DNA of 64,000 nt, from positions 44,972 through 108,971 of the forward strand of contig CAZYAN010000005.1 of NCBI GenBank assembly GCA_964645585.1, in the 5' to 3' direction. The number at the start of each line of letters is the position of its first letter. Positions within the stretch are counted from its first letter, which is position 1. The notes beneath the pieces were generated by a model. That model was not told the DNA's origin and did no database searches. It worked only from the letters and a program-made list of their open reading frames with translations. Positions 16,278 to 25,400 of this stretch are shown here, piece by piece. Position numbers and translations under genes: made by a program. Origin of the DNA: DATGSL01 sp964645585. GTDB lineage: Bacteria > Verrucomicrobiota > Verrucomicrobiia > Opitutales > T3Sed10-336.

Positions 16278-17717
16278 ATGAAAGCTTCTCCTGTTTCTTC
16301 GACGGCTGTCGTTCCCCCGCATCGGATCCGCGCGCGTTTTTCGGCGGCGATGTCCGATATGTATCGCAACGAGGTTCCGCTCTATGGTCGGCTGGTTGAA
16401 CTGGTGCGCGAGATCAACGACGATATTCTTCGTCGGAATCCAAATCTCGAACAGGAACTCGGGAGCTTGGATCGCGTCAGCGAGGAGCGCCACGGGGCGA
16501 TCCGTCTCGGGACCGCGGCGGAGCTGCGGACGATGGCCGAAGTTTTCGGGGCGATGGCCATGTATCCAGTCGGATATTACGATTTGAGCGTGGCTGGTTT
16601 GCCGGTGCATTCGACCGCGTTTCGTCCGATTGAGAAAGATGAGCTCGCCCGAAACCCGTTCCGTGTGTTCACGTCGCTCCTCCGGACGGACCTTCTGGAG
16701 CCGGAAGTGCGCAAAGAGGCGGAAGCGACCTTGGCGCGCAGGGATATTTTTACGCCGCGTCTCCGCGAGTTGCTGGGTATGCGGCGGGAGCGGGATGGAT
16801 TTACGGAGGAGGAAGCTGATGAATTCGTTCGCGAGGCTCTCGAGACGTTTCGGTGGCACCCGATGGCACTGGTTCCTCACGCGCTGTATGAGAAATTGCT
16901 GCGCATCAATTCGCTCCTGGCGGATATCGTCTGTTTTCGAGGCCCGCACATCAATCACCTGACGCCGCGCGTGCTCGATATTTACCGCATTCACCGGACC
17001 ATGGAGGAAATGGGGATCGAGACGATTCCGGAGGTGCAGGGGCCGCCGAAGGACTGTCCGATTTTGCTGAAGCAAACGTCCTTCCGCGCGCTTAATGAGG
17101 AAATTCAGTTTCCGGAAGAAGGCGGCGGCTCGACGGCCGGGCGGCACCGTGCGCGGTTTGGCGAGATCGAGCTTCGAGAGTGCGCGATCCGGCCGGAAGC
17201 CCGGGCGATTTATGACCGGTTGACGGCGCAAGTCGGGCAGGAAGCGAAGGAGCTGAAAAAGGAAGCGGGGGAAGCTGAGTATCGCCGGGAATATCCGGAG
17301 CTGCTCAATCGTATCTTCCGCGAAGGTTTTCCGGCTTGGACGCTTGAGGAGCTGCGCAAACAGGGGCTCGGCTATTTTCACTACCGGCTGAATCCCGAAC
17401 GTCCGGCCGCTGGCGATCTGCCTCGGCTCGACCCGGGTCAGCCGATGCGGGCGAGGATGGAGGTGCTGATCGCTTCGGGACATGCCGTTGCCACGCCGAT
17501 CACCTACGAAGATTTCCTTCCAGTCAGCGCGGCTGGGATTTTTAAATCGAATCTCGATGAAAAGAGCGGTTCGATTGCCGCGGAGGATCCGAACCAGGCG
17601 CTGTTTGAAGAAGCGCTGGGCCGGCCCGTGAACGATCCATTTGCTTTGTACGAAGAGGAGGAGGCGAAAACGATCGCCGAAGTGCTGTGCGGCTTGGGAC
17701 TCTCGGATGCGGTGTGA
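16278..17717 (+). CDS. DUF1338 / HglS-type 2-oxoadipate dioxygenase-decarboxylase-like protein
   Basis: 479 residues from ATG at 16278; an in-frame TTG at 16167 would add Arg-rich sequence with no family character. Diagnostic stretches are ERHGAIRLGTAAELRTM, MYPVGYYDLSVAGLPVHST, AFRPIEKDELARNPFRVFTS, GPHINHLTPRVLDI, KQTSFRALNE and RFGEIELRECAI. They match PF07063, whose studied member HglS converts 2-oxoadipate to 2-hydroxyglutarate with Fe(II) and O2 in lysine catabolism. The two His and one Glu expected as iron ligands lie in HGAIR, INHL and GEIEL; this assignment is from memory of the family. No other lysine-degradation gene is adjacent, so the physiological substrate is open. Confidence 0.85.
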   Translation: MKASPVSSTAVVPPHRIRARFSAAMSDMYRNEVPLYGRLVELVREINDDILRRNPNLEQELGSLDRVSEERHGAIRLGTAAELRTMAEVFGAMAMYPVGYYDLSVAGLPVHSTAFRPIEKDELARNPFRVFTSLLRTDLLEPEVRKEAEATLARRDIFTPRLRELLGMRRERDGFTEEEADEFVREALETFRWHPMALVPHALYEKLLRINSLLADIVCFRGPHINHLTPRVLDIYRIHRTMEEMGIETIPEVQGPPKDCPILLKQTSFRALNEEIQFPEEGGGSTAGRHRARFGEIELRECAIRPEARAIYDRLTAQVGQEAKELKKEAGEAEYRREYPELLNRIFREGFPAWTLEELRKQGLGYFHYRLNPERPAAGDLPRLDPGQPMRARMEVLIASGHAVATPITYEDFLPVSAAGIFKSNLDEKSGSIAAEDPNQALFEEALGRPVNDPFALYEEEEAKTIAEVLCGLGLSDAV

Positions 17718-17796
17718 ACCGACTTTGTGTTGGCGGCGTTCCTGCAATCGGATGAATTTTCAGCCCGCGCACAGGGAGACCTGGGGCTCGTTTTAT

Positions 17797-17863
17797 CGCG
17801 AAGGTCGCTAAGATTGACCGTGAGTGCTTTGGGCGCGTTTTTGATATTTCGGCGACCTTTGCG
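17797..17863. repeat. Imperfect inverted repeat of the 'CGCAAAGGTCGC' intergenic type
   Basis: CGCGAAGGTCGC (17797-17808) is inverted at 17852-17863 (GCGACCTTTGCG), with 11 of 12 bases pairing. Read on the - strand, the right arm continues a TTCACCGCAAAGGTCGC word, a type of intergenic repeat common in several phyla. It lies in the 252-nt gap between the dioxygenase-like gene and the transporter gene. Confidence 0.5.
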
Positions 17864-17969
17864 GTGAAGTAAAACAGCCGGATCGGGAGTGCGGTCTCTG
17901 TTGTGTTCGTCCCAGCTTGTCGCCTTGCGAAGCGGCCGGGAATCTGTTCGGCTGGAGGATTGGTCATCG

Positions 17970-18917
17970 ATGAATGAATACTGGACGGTTCTCGGGGCGG
18001 TCTTGCCGGTCTTTTTAGTTACCCTCCTCGGAGGGGTGATTCGGCGCGTCAACTGGCTGACGGAGGAGGCGGATCAAAGCCTGATGCGGGTTGTCGTCAA
18101 TGTGCTCGTCCCGGCGCTGATCCTGGACTCGCTGCTCGGCAACCCGGCGCTCAGCGACACACGGAACGTGCTGATCGCGCCGCTCGTCGGTTTTGCGACA
18201 ATCGTCGGGGGCCTCTACATCGCGTATGCGGCGGCGCCTCTTTTCGGTCTCAAAGAAACCGTGCGCCGCCGGACATTTGCGTTCACCATCGGTATTTATA
18301 ACTACGGCTATATTCCGATTCCGCTGGCGATCCTGCTCTTTGATCGGGAGACACTCGGGGTTCTTTTTTTGCATAATCTCGGTGTCGAGGTGGCGATCTG
18401 GACGGTTTGCCTGTCGCTGCTGCGCGGGGCGGGCGGAGGCGGAAATTTGAAGGCGTTGATCAATCCGCCGATTCTTGCGGTTATGGCCGGCCTGCTTGCC
18501 CATTACCTCGGGCTGCATCCCTTTATGCCCGAGTTTGTGTTGACGAGTCTCGAACTGCTCGGCGCGTCGGCCATCCCGCTGGCGCTTCTGTTGATCGGAG
18601 CAACGATGGCCGACAACCTTGGGGAATTTGATCCGACGCGCGGCGGGGCCACGGTCGCGGGTTCGGCGGTTTTGCGCCTCGGGGTTCTGGCGCTGCTGTT
18701 TTTGTTTTTGGCTGCGATCCTGCCGGTTGGGCAGGAGCTGCGGCAGGTGATTGTGCTGCAAGCGGCGATGCCGCCGGCCGTTTTTCCGCTGATCATGGCG
18801 AAGCATTACGGGGGCCATGTGGCGACGGCGTTGCGGGTGGTATTCTGGACGTCGTTCATCGGGTTGCTGACCATCCCGCTGTGGATTCGATTTGGGCTGC
18901 ATCTGATTGCTCCGTGA
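17970..18917 (+). CDS. AEC (auxin efflux carrier)-family transporter
   Basis: 315 residues from ATG at 17970, preceded by GGAGGA at 17954-17959, a good Shine-Dalgarno. The upstream GTG at 17889 would add a non-hydrophobic tail. About ten membrane helices are visible, starting VLGAVLPVFLVTLLGGVI. The motif VNVLVPALILDSLLG and the later FAFTIGIYNYGYIPIPLAIL (with the helix-breaking N-Y-G-Y-I-P) are typical of the AEC/Mem_trans family. The second half has GASAIPLALLLIGATMADN and a final PPAVFPLIMAKHYGGHV. Relatives export malate, malonate or other small organic acids. No substrate gene is adjacent, so specificity is unknown. Confidence 0.9.
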   Translation: MNEYWTVLGAVLPVFLVTLLGGVIRRVNWLTEEADQSLMRVVVNVLVPALILDSLLGNPALSDTRNVLIAPLVGFATIVGGLYIAYAAAPLFGLKETVRRRTFAFTIGIYNYGYIPIPLAILLFDRETLGVLFLHNLGVEVAIWTVCLSLLRGAGGGGNLKALINPPILAVMAGLLAHYLGLHPFMPEFVLTSLELLGASAIPLALLLIGATMADNLGEFDPTRGGATVAGSAVLRLGVLALLFLFLAAILPVGQELRQVIVLQAAMPPAVFPLIMAKHYGGHVATALRVVFWTSFIGLLTIPLWIRFGLHLIAP

Positions 18918-19045
18918 ATGGGTGCGGCCTGGTAAGAGTGGTCGCTTCAGCGCTTGTGGAAAAATGCCGACCAACTCGTACCGCGTGACGGTTGTGGCAC
19001 CGGAGACCTTTGACACTTTGATTCGTTGGACGGTATCGTGCTGGG

Positions 19046-20269
19046 ATGGCGGACGGCGAATTCCACGGCTGGGTCGATGAGCTTCGGGCTCGGGAGGAGG
19101 AGATCGTCGCGCGTATCGTGCAGTGGGCGAACCGCAACTCGGGCAGCAAAAACGCGGAAGGCGTCACGCGCTTCGCCCTGAAGATGGTGAAGGCGCTCGA
19201 ACCGCTTACGCCGGCAGTTGAGCAAATTTCGCTGCCGCCCGCTGAGGAAATCGCGGATGACGGAAGCATTGTCCGGTTCGCGTTGGGGCCGGCTGTCCGC
19301 GCGGTCTGCCGCCCCGGCGCGCCGATTCGGGTGTTGCTGGCTGGGCACCTCGACACGGTTTTCGAGGGGGACCATCCTTTTCAGCGCGCGCGGCAAATGG
19401 GAGAACAGCTGATCGGCCCCGGTGTCACTGATATGAAGGGCGGACTCGCGGTGATGCTCGAAGCGTTGCGTTTGCTGGAGAAGGCACCGGGGCGTGAGCA
19501 CATCGGCTGGGAAGTCTTGCTGACGCCAGACGAAGAGATCGGGTCGCCGCGGTCGGCGGCGTTGTTGCGCGAGGCGGCCGGTCGCTGTTCGCTCGGTCTC
19601 GTGTTCGAACCGGCGCTGCCGGACGGCGGTCTCGTCGCTGCGCGCGCGGGAAGCGGAAATTTTCTCGTGCGAGTCCAGGGCCGGGCAGCGCATGCTGGAC
19701 GCCAGTTTGAACACGGGCGGAATGCGATCGTCGCCGTTTCAAAAATCGTCGGGGAACTCCACGCGTTGAATGAGCGGGAAGGCTTGACGGTGAACGTTGG
19801 ACGCGTGAGCGGGGGCGGGGCGCTGAATATTGTTCCGGACGCGGCGGCGTGCCGGCTGAACGTGCGTGCGGTGACAGCGGAGCTCGCGCGGAGTGCGGAG
19901 GAGGCGATTGGCGCGATTGCGAACGAGGTCGCGGAGCGCCATGAGGTGGAGGTAGCGGTTGACGGGGCATTTCAGCGGCCGCCCAAGCCGTTGACGCCGG
20001 CGGTGGAGGCGATGCTGCATGATTTTCGCGAGTGCGCGCGGGATCTGGGGTGGAAGGCGCCGTTGACGTGGGGCGCGACCGCGGGAGGATCGGACGCGAA
20101 TATCCTTGGCGCCGCCGGACTGCCTGTCGTCGACGGGCTCGGGGTCCGAGGAGGCGGAATGCACACCGATCAGGAGTTCTTATGGATCGACAGCCTCCGG
20201 GAGCGAATTCCCCTGGCCGCTCTTTATCTAGTCAAGCTGGCCCGCGGCGCGATCGAAGTACCCGACTGA
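19046..20269 (+). CDS. M20-family metallopeptidase (carboxypeptidase G2-like)
   Basis: 407 residues from ATG at 19046. The metal-binding motifs are clear: VLLAGHLDTVFEG (His and catalytic Asp), GPGVTDMKGGLAVMLEALR (bridging Asp), LTPDEEIGSPRS (general-base Glu and Glu ligand) and a C-terminal GMHTDQEFLWIDSL (His ligand). The dimerisation domain has VRVQGRAAHAGRQFEHGRNA. This is the order of glutamate carboxypeptidase and ArgE/DapE-type hydrolases with two zinc ions. There is no signal peptide, so it is cytoplasmic. It is one of three M20 genes in the window, none next to another. A copy of the two-hairpin repeat begins right after its TGA. Confidence 0.9.
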   Translation: MADGEFHGWVDELRAREEEIVARIVQWANRNSGSKNAEGVTRFALKMVKALEPLTPAVEQISLPPAEEIADDGSIVRFALGPAVRAVCRPGAPIRVLLAGHLDTVFEGDHPFQRARQMGEQLIGPGVTDMKGGLAVMLEALRLLEKAPGREHIGWEVLLTPDEEIGSPRSAALLREAAGRCSLGLVFEPALPDGGLVAARAGSGNFLVRVQGRAAHAGRQFEHGRNAIVAVSKIVGELHALNEREGLTVNVGRVSGGGALNIVPDAAACRLNVRAVTAELARSAEEAIGAIANEVAERHEVEVAVDGAFQRPPKPLTPAVEAMLHDFRECARDLGWKAPLTWGATAGGSDANILGAAGLPVVDGLGVRGGGMHTDQEFLWIDSLRERIPLAALYLVKLARGAIEVPD

Positions 20270-20346
20270 TAAAAAGCGGCCGCGGCTTCCAGCCGCTGAT
20301 CCGCCTAACTAACAGAACGGCAAGATGCCGTTTCCACCGTTTTCGG
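20270..20346 (+). repeat. Two-hairpin dispersed repeat, copy A
   Basis: Begins TAAAAAGCGGCCGCGG directly after a stop codon, continues GGCTTCCAGCCGCTGATCC and ends near TTTCCACCG then TTTTCGGG. It aligns over its whole length with copies at 34897-34972 (+) and 33921-33995 (-). The first part can fold by AGCGG/CCGCT pairing, the second by ACGGCA/TGCCGT. Confidence 0.7.
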
Positions 20347-20465
20347 GCGGGCGGAGCTCTGGCAGCCGCCGGCGTGTGCCGGGTGGAGGAGGGCCGAAGA
20401 CCGCTGATCGCCAGTGAAATCGCCGAGCGTGATTTGCCCTCAAAAAGGTGATAGGATTTGTGACG

Positions 20466-22208
20466 ATGCATCGTGTTCAGATTTTTGGCGCGGTCGGGCT
20501 TTTGCTTTTCGCGGAAGCGGTTGGTTTTGCTGGAGGCGAATCCGTGGTCCTGAACGACCCGGCTTTTCCTTCCTTTCATTCGACATCGCTTGATCATCCG
20601 CGCCTCTACGGGCTTTTGACGGATGGCGGTGTGATTATGGAGGACGAGAACGGCCCCGTTCTTTTTCGTGCGTTTATCGACACCGGATCATCCGGATTTG
20701 TCCTCAGCAATCTTCACGCGACTGGTTCGCATGACACGCCGTCGTATGGATTGACGGAAGACGATTACATCGGCGTCTACACCAATACCGGTATCGGCGG
20801 CGAGGAGGTGGGGTCCGTGACGCGCCCCTTCGGTGTTCTGCTTTATAACGATCCTCTTCCCGTCGACGGCGATCTGAAGGAGGAGGATTTTGTTAACTTT
20901 GGAGAGAGCCATCTTTGGGTTCGCGATCAACCGGGAACCGGGGAGGTGGTCGAGATCGACATTGGCGGCGGGTTTATTTATCCGCTCGTCAGTCCGATCA
21001 ACATCGTTGGCATGCCGGTTATCCGCCAGCGCGTGATGCTGATGGAGTGGATAGACATTCCTCCGGAGCTGGAAGGCCTCCTGCCCCCGGAAGCGAAAAG
21101 TATTCAGACGAAGCTGCTGCCGCCGGGTCATCCTGATCTTCCGGCGACGAATGTCACTCTCGATATGGAGATGCGCGACTTTGTCGGTGAAGCGCCTTCT
21201 GGCGAAACGCTCCCGACGATGAGCCGGAATCCGATGGTGAAGAACGTGACGATTTCCCACGATCCCGGCTTTCCCGGCGTTACCGCGGACTGGCTGTTTG
21301 ACACGGGCGCGGGCAGCTCGTTTATCAGCTTTTCCTGGGCGAAGCAGATCGGATTGATTCCCCAATCCTATCAGGATCTCGAGAGCTTTGTCATCGACCA
21401 CGCGGCCGGCGGCGGAATGACCTCCCAGATCGGCGGCATCGGTGCGGATGCGGTGACGGTTCCCATCTTGATGCTGAATGAAATTCGTGTTCCGGCGCGC
21501 GAGGGGTTCGACCTCGTTTGGGAAAACGTGCGAATCCTTGTGTTCGATCATCCCGAGCTGGCGGCACTTGGACTGGAAGGAATTTTCGGGATGAATTTAA
21601 TCGGTCCGGCCGCGACTATTGATTCATCGAAATTGGGCAATGTCTCGTTGGGTGACGACGAGCTGCTCCTGCTTTTGCTGCTGGCGCTGTCTGACATTTC
21701 GCCGACGCCGTTTGAAACGATTCAATTTGAAGTCACCGGGGAAACGACGGGTGAATTGCGCCTCTTCACCGATCGAGTCGCTGCGCCTGTGAGTACGTTT
21801 GGCTCATGGCGGGAGACGAATTTTTCGGCAGAAGACGCTGCCGATCCCGCGGTCAGCGGTCCAGAGGCCGACCCCGATGGAGACGGATTGCCGAACCTGC
21901 TGGAATACGCGGTCGGCGGCGTGCCCGGCGAAGCGTCGCGGGCAGGGATGCCCGAGCACTCGGTGCATACGGAAAACGGCGAGCAGTTCCTTGCGCTGAC
22001 CTACGAGCGGGTGAAAGCCGCCAGTGATCTCGCCTTTCATGTCGAATCCTCGGATGATTTGATCCATTGGGACGCCGCGAGCACGGTGCTTGTGGAAACC
22101 GAAGATCTCGGCAATACCGAACGGGTCACGGTTCGGACAGAGCAGCCAATCGATACCGGATTGCGAAAGTTTCTCCGTCTGCGAGTTGAGCTGACGGAGG
22201 CCCCTTGA
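20466..22208 (+). CDS. Exported two-motif aspartic-protease-like protein with C-terminal surface domain
   Basis: 580 residues from ATG at 20466 (GTG at 20448 also possible). A signal peptide is at about 1-23. Two aspartic-protease motifs occur in one chain: FIDTGSSGFVLS with D72 and LFDTGAGSSFISF with D279, 207 residues apart. Before the end of the second lobe is LEGIFGMNLIG (near 370), similar to the hydrophobic-hydrophobic-Gly element of pepsin-like enzymes. A leucine run (LLLLLLLAL) lies in a later loop. The C-terminus (about 460-580) has DPDGDGLPNLLEYAVGG, a calcium-loop domain common on exported verrucomicrobial proteins. Bilobed pepsin-type enzymes are uncommon in bacteria. Proteolytic activity is inferred, not shown. 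Confidence 0.8.
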   Translation: MHRVQIFGAVGLLLFAEAVGFAGGESVVLNDPAFPSFHSTSLDHPRLYGLLTDGGVIMEDENGPVLFRAFIDTGSSGFVLSNLHATGSHDTPSYGLTEDDYIGVYTNTGIGGEEVGSVTRPFGVLLYNDPLPVDGDLKEEDFVNFGESHLWVRDQPGTGEVVEIDIGGGFIYPLVSPINIVGMPVIRQRVMLMEWIDIPPELEGLLPPEAKSIQTKLLPPGHPDLPATNVTLDMEMRDFVGEAPSGETLPTMSRNPMVKNVTISHDPGFPGVTADWLFDTGAGSSFISFSWAKQIGLIPQSYQDLESFVIDHAAGGGMTSQIGGIGADAVTVPILMLNEIRVPAREGFDLVWENVRILVFDHPELAALGLEGIFGMNLIGPAATIDSSKLGNVSLGDDELLLLLLLALSDISPTPFETIQFEVTGETTGELRLFTDRVAAPVSTFGSWRETNFSAEDAADPAVSGPEADPDGDGLPNLLEYAVGGVPGEASRAGMPEHSVHTENGEQFLALTYERVKAASDLAFHVESSDDLIHWDAASTVLVETEDLGNTERVTVRTEQPIDTGLRKFLRLRVELTEAP

Positions 22209-22405
22209 CGAAACGGCGTCAACGGGAGAATTTGAGGCGACGGGTCGAATCTCTCACGCGCTGGCGGCGGGCGCGGGAGTGGGGCCTTCAGCTCCTTTTC
22301 CCAGGCGCTGGAGCGCCAACTCTTATCTTCGGTGTATATTGTTTACCTGATGAACCGCAGGATGTGGCTTGCTCAAGCCCCGCGCCTTGAATGAAATAGA
22401 CCATC

Positions 22406-25400
22406 ATGGACCTAAGGAAGCAGTTGGGTTATTATTTGGATTCCCCCGCCTCGATTCGGCCGGACCCGAGGGTCATTCAATACATCAATCTGAAGCTCGC
22501 CGTTCTCGGACAACCGGTATACCGCGGCGAAGGTTCCGATGAGCTTCACGAAATCGCGGCGCCCCTGCTCGCCATCCATCGGGAGAAAGACCGGCTCCTC
22601 GCGGATTATCTCTGTCCGGCCGACCGGCGTATCCACGATTTCCTGACAGCTTATCTTGGTGCCGATTTCACCAAAACCCCGGTCATTCCCGAAAAATCGT
22701 TCACCTTGGATCGTCATGGTCTGGCGCGCGTTTTGTCGCTCCCGCCCGAGAAGGATTATTTCAGGTCCCCCATTGTCGAGTCCTATCGCGTGCGACAAGG
22801 CGTCCTTCACAATCCCGAAACGGACCGCCGCACGACGAAAGGCGTGTTTCACATCGCTTCGGGCGGTTTGCCTGTTCCTGCTGACAAAAAAGAGACGCCT
22901 AAGGAAGTCTTTGCTGAACTTCTTCATCAAGCGCTCCGGCCGCCACAGGATCTGCTGCGCCTGCCTTTCACGTCGAATGAGGAAGAGGAGGCGCATTTGT
23001 TTGTTTCACTGCTGCTGCGTCCGATTGTCTGCCCGAAGATTCCAGGAATCGCGCCGGAGAAGAGCATGGAAGTGCGCTTTTTCGCGCCCGGCAGCCTCGT
23101 GTGCAATCTCGACTTTGTCGAATCGATCTTCGGCAACGCCGGCGATCCGTTTCTGCCGGAGAATGACGCCGCTCTCGACGCTGAGCATTGGACGGGCCAC
23201 ACCGGATGCGTGATTTTGGCCCCGCACCTGACGAAGCTGACGAAAAAACAGCTCGGGCTGCCGCGGGCAAGCGACGCGACCGAACGTCAGCGGCGCGATG
23301 GTATGTGCTGGGAGAGCGAGGACGAACTCTATAACGACGGTGAAGCTTTCAAGGTAACGTGTCGGGATGAACGCGGCGTCATGGTTACGCTGATTGCCGA
23401 CAACTATTTCGGCTACTGCAAAAAGGAGGTGAAAACCCAGATCAGCTACGCCGCCAACCTGATGGGCGGGGCTGAAGAAGAGCATGCTGGCGGTGCACTG
23501 GCGTTTCCTTCGTACGATCTCGGTGACGACTTTCTGATGTATAATCGAAGTCCGAAATACAACCACACATTTAAAGAGGTTGTGGATCGTTTCGGCGACT
23601 TGATGCACGTCATGCCGGAGGGCTACGGGGTCGACAAAAAATTTCCCAACATCCTGTACGTGCCGGAGGATGCCCGCTTCAACCTTCGTGAACTTGAGGT
23701 CAGCTGGACGAAAAGCGGGAAGCGCCAGAAAATTCGTCTCGTCCCGAGAAAAGTCTATGTCCGGCCTTCCGGATACAAAGTCCGGATGATCAAGCTCCCT
23801 GGCCAGACTGTTTGGCGGCTTGTCGGGACGGTTGCGGAGGGCACATTCTGCCACAAGCCGAGCACCGTTTCGGGGGGCGGAAAATCGGAAATTTCCAAAC
23901 CGATCACCGACGCGCTCCTCCATGGGCCGGTCATGACAGCGAACATCACCGCTGACCTCGACCAGGTTCAGGCGATACTGGACCGTTCCTACGACGACCG
24001 CTTCCGTGAGGGTTTTCAGGACTCGCGTCCGTCGAGGGCGATCCTGAGCAGCGAGCGCTCGCTCGGCTCGGTGATCAAGCTTCTTACGCCTTCGAAGCTC
24101 GAGTACACGGAGGAGTATAACGCCTGGCTCGAAAGCATCCCGAACTACATCAAAGAGCTGGTTTTTATTGTTAAGCGCTTTTACCAGCCCGAGTGGGGTG
24201 ATGACTGGCGCAGCCATTTCTCGGTCGACTTTGTCAACGGCCAGCCGGGGCATGAGCTGCGATGCGACGGCTATCGGCTGATCGAAAATTATGTGCGCGT
24301 CGGATTCGAAGAGGACGGTTCTTGGCGCGTTTTCAGCCTGCGAAGCGATTTCATTCCGGCGGCCAAGCTTCAAATGGAAGATGATATCACCGCGTCGACG
24401 GTGATTGCGTCCCACCGCTTGAACCATCTGAACCCGGATTACGCGAGTCCGTCGGTCAAGCTCGTCGCCAATTGCGAGTACCGTCTGTTTCAGCGGCCGG
24501 ACGACGCGATCATTCCGGGCTATGACAAGCAGACCGAACGGGATTTTGTTCAGCCAGGAAACTTTCTTTCGAATTACGAACCGCTTCGACCGGCCGACGC
24601 CGTCCGGCTGATGGAGGACGCGGTGGAGTTCGACCGGTTTTCGCCGCCAATGCAAAATTTGATCCGGGAGGCGTCAACGATGACGCGGCCCGATTACTTT
24701 TGCTGTCCGGCCTTTCCGCGGGTGATCCATGGCAAGCCGAGCCGAAATCCCCGTTACCTTCAGGACCGGCCCGATCTGATCGATCAGCAGGAAACTTGGC
24801 TTGCGGAAGTCGGGGCACGGCTGCTTCGCCGGACGCCGCTCGATCAGCCGCTTCATTTTCCCGTCAATGCCGTGCTCCCAGGGCGTCGCAATAATCCGCC
24901 CGACGGCCCGATTCGATCGCTGGCGGTCTTCAATCCGATCCATTACATGGAGCTTCCGGAACTCTTTATCGAATACATCGCGAGTTTGACCGGCAAGTCT
25001 CCTTCGACGACCGGCGCCGGCTCGGAAGGTGCGCTGACAAAAGGACCGTTCAACGCGCTTCTTCCAATCACGGACCTCAACAACGCCCTCGTTGCGGCGA
25101 TTCTGACCGGTCATCACGGCTTTGTGACGGCCGCTGGGTATATCGGGCCGCGCTACCGGTTCGACCACGATATCAGCCTGATGGTACCGGAGATTTGGTG
25201 CCGGATGTCAGCGGAAGAACAGGATCCCGCTTACTTGATCCGCAACCGGTTTCTCGAACGCGTCGAGGATTTTGAATACGAGGGAAAAAAGGTTCCAGCC
25301 AGCCGCCTCGGTTATCGGATAACCCCTCGGTTTGTTAACGCTTTTTTCGGCCGCGTTTTTACGAACCCGTCTGTTGTCTTCACCGAAGAGATGCTTCGAC

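Noticed and set aside
20369..20382. CCGGC-GTGT-GCCGG hairpin before the protease-like gene
   Set aside because: Only five base pairs and no T-run in a GC-rich region; it is likely by chance.
22205..22390. 61-codon frame upstream of the 1154-residue gene
   Set aside because: Starts at TTG-like context overlapping the previous stop, with Arg-rich and then low-complexity translation. It reads like intergenic DNA.
23006..24655. 549-codon - strand frame inside the 1154-residue gene
   Set aside because: Arg-rich shadow without motifs. The + strand gene spans it with consistent coding character.
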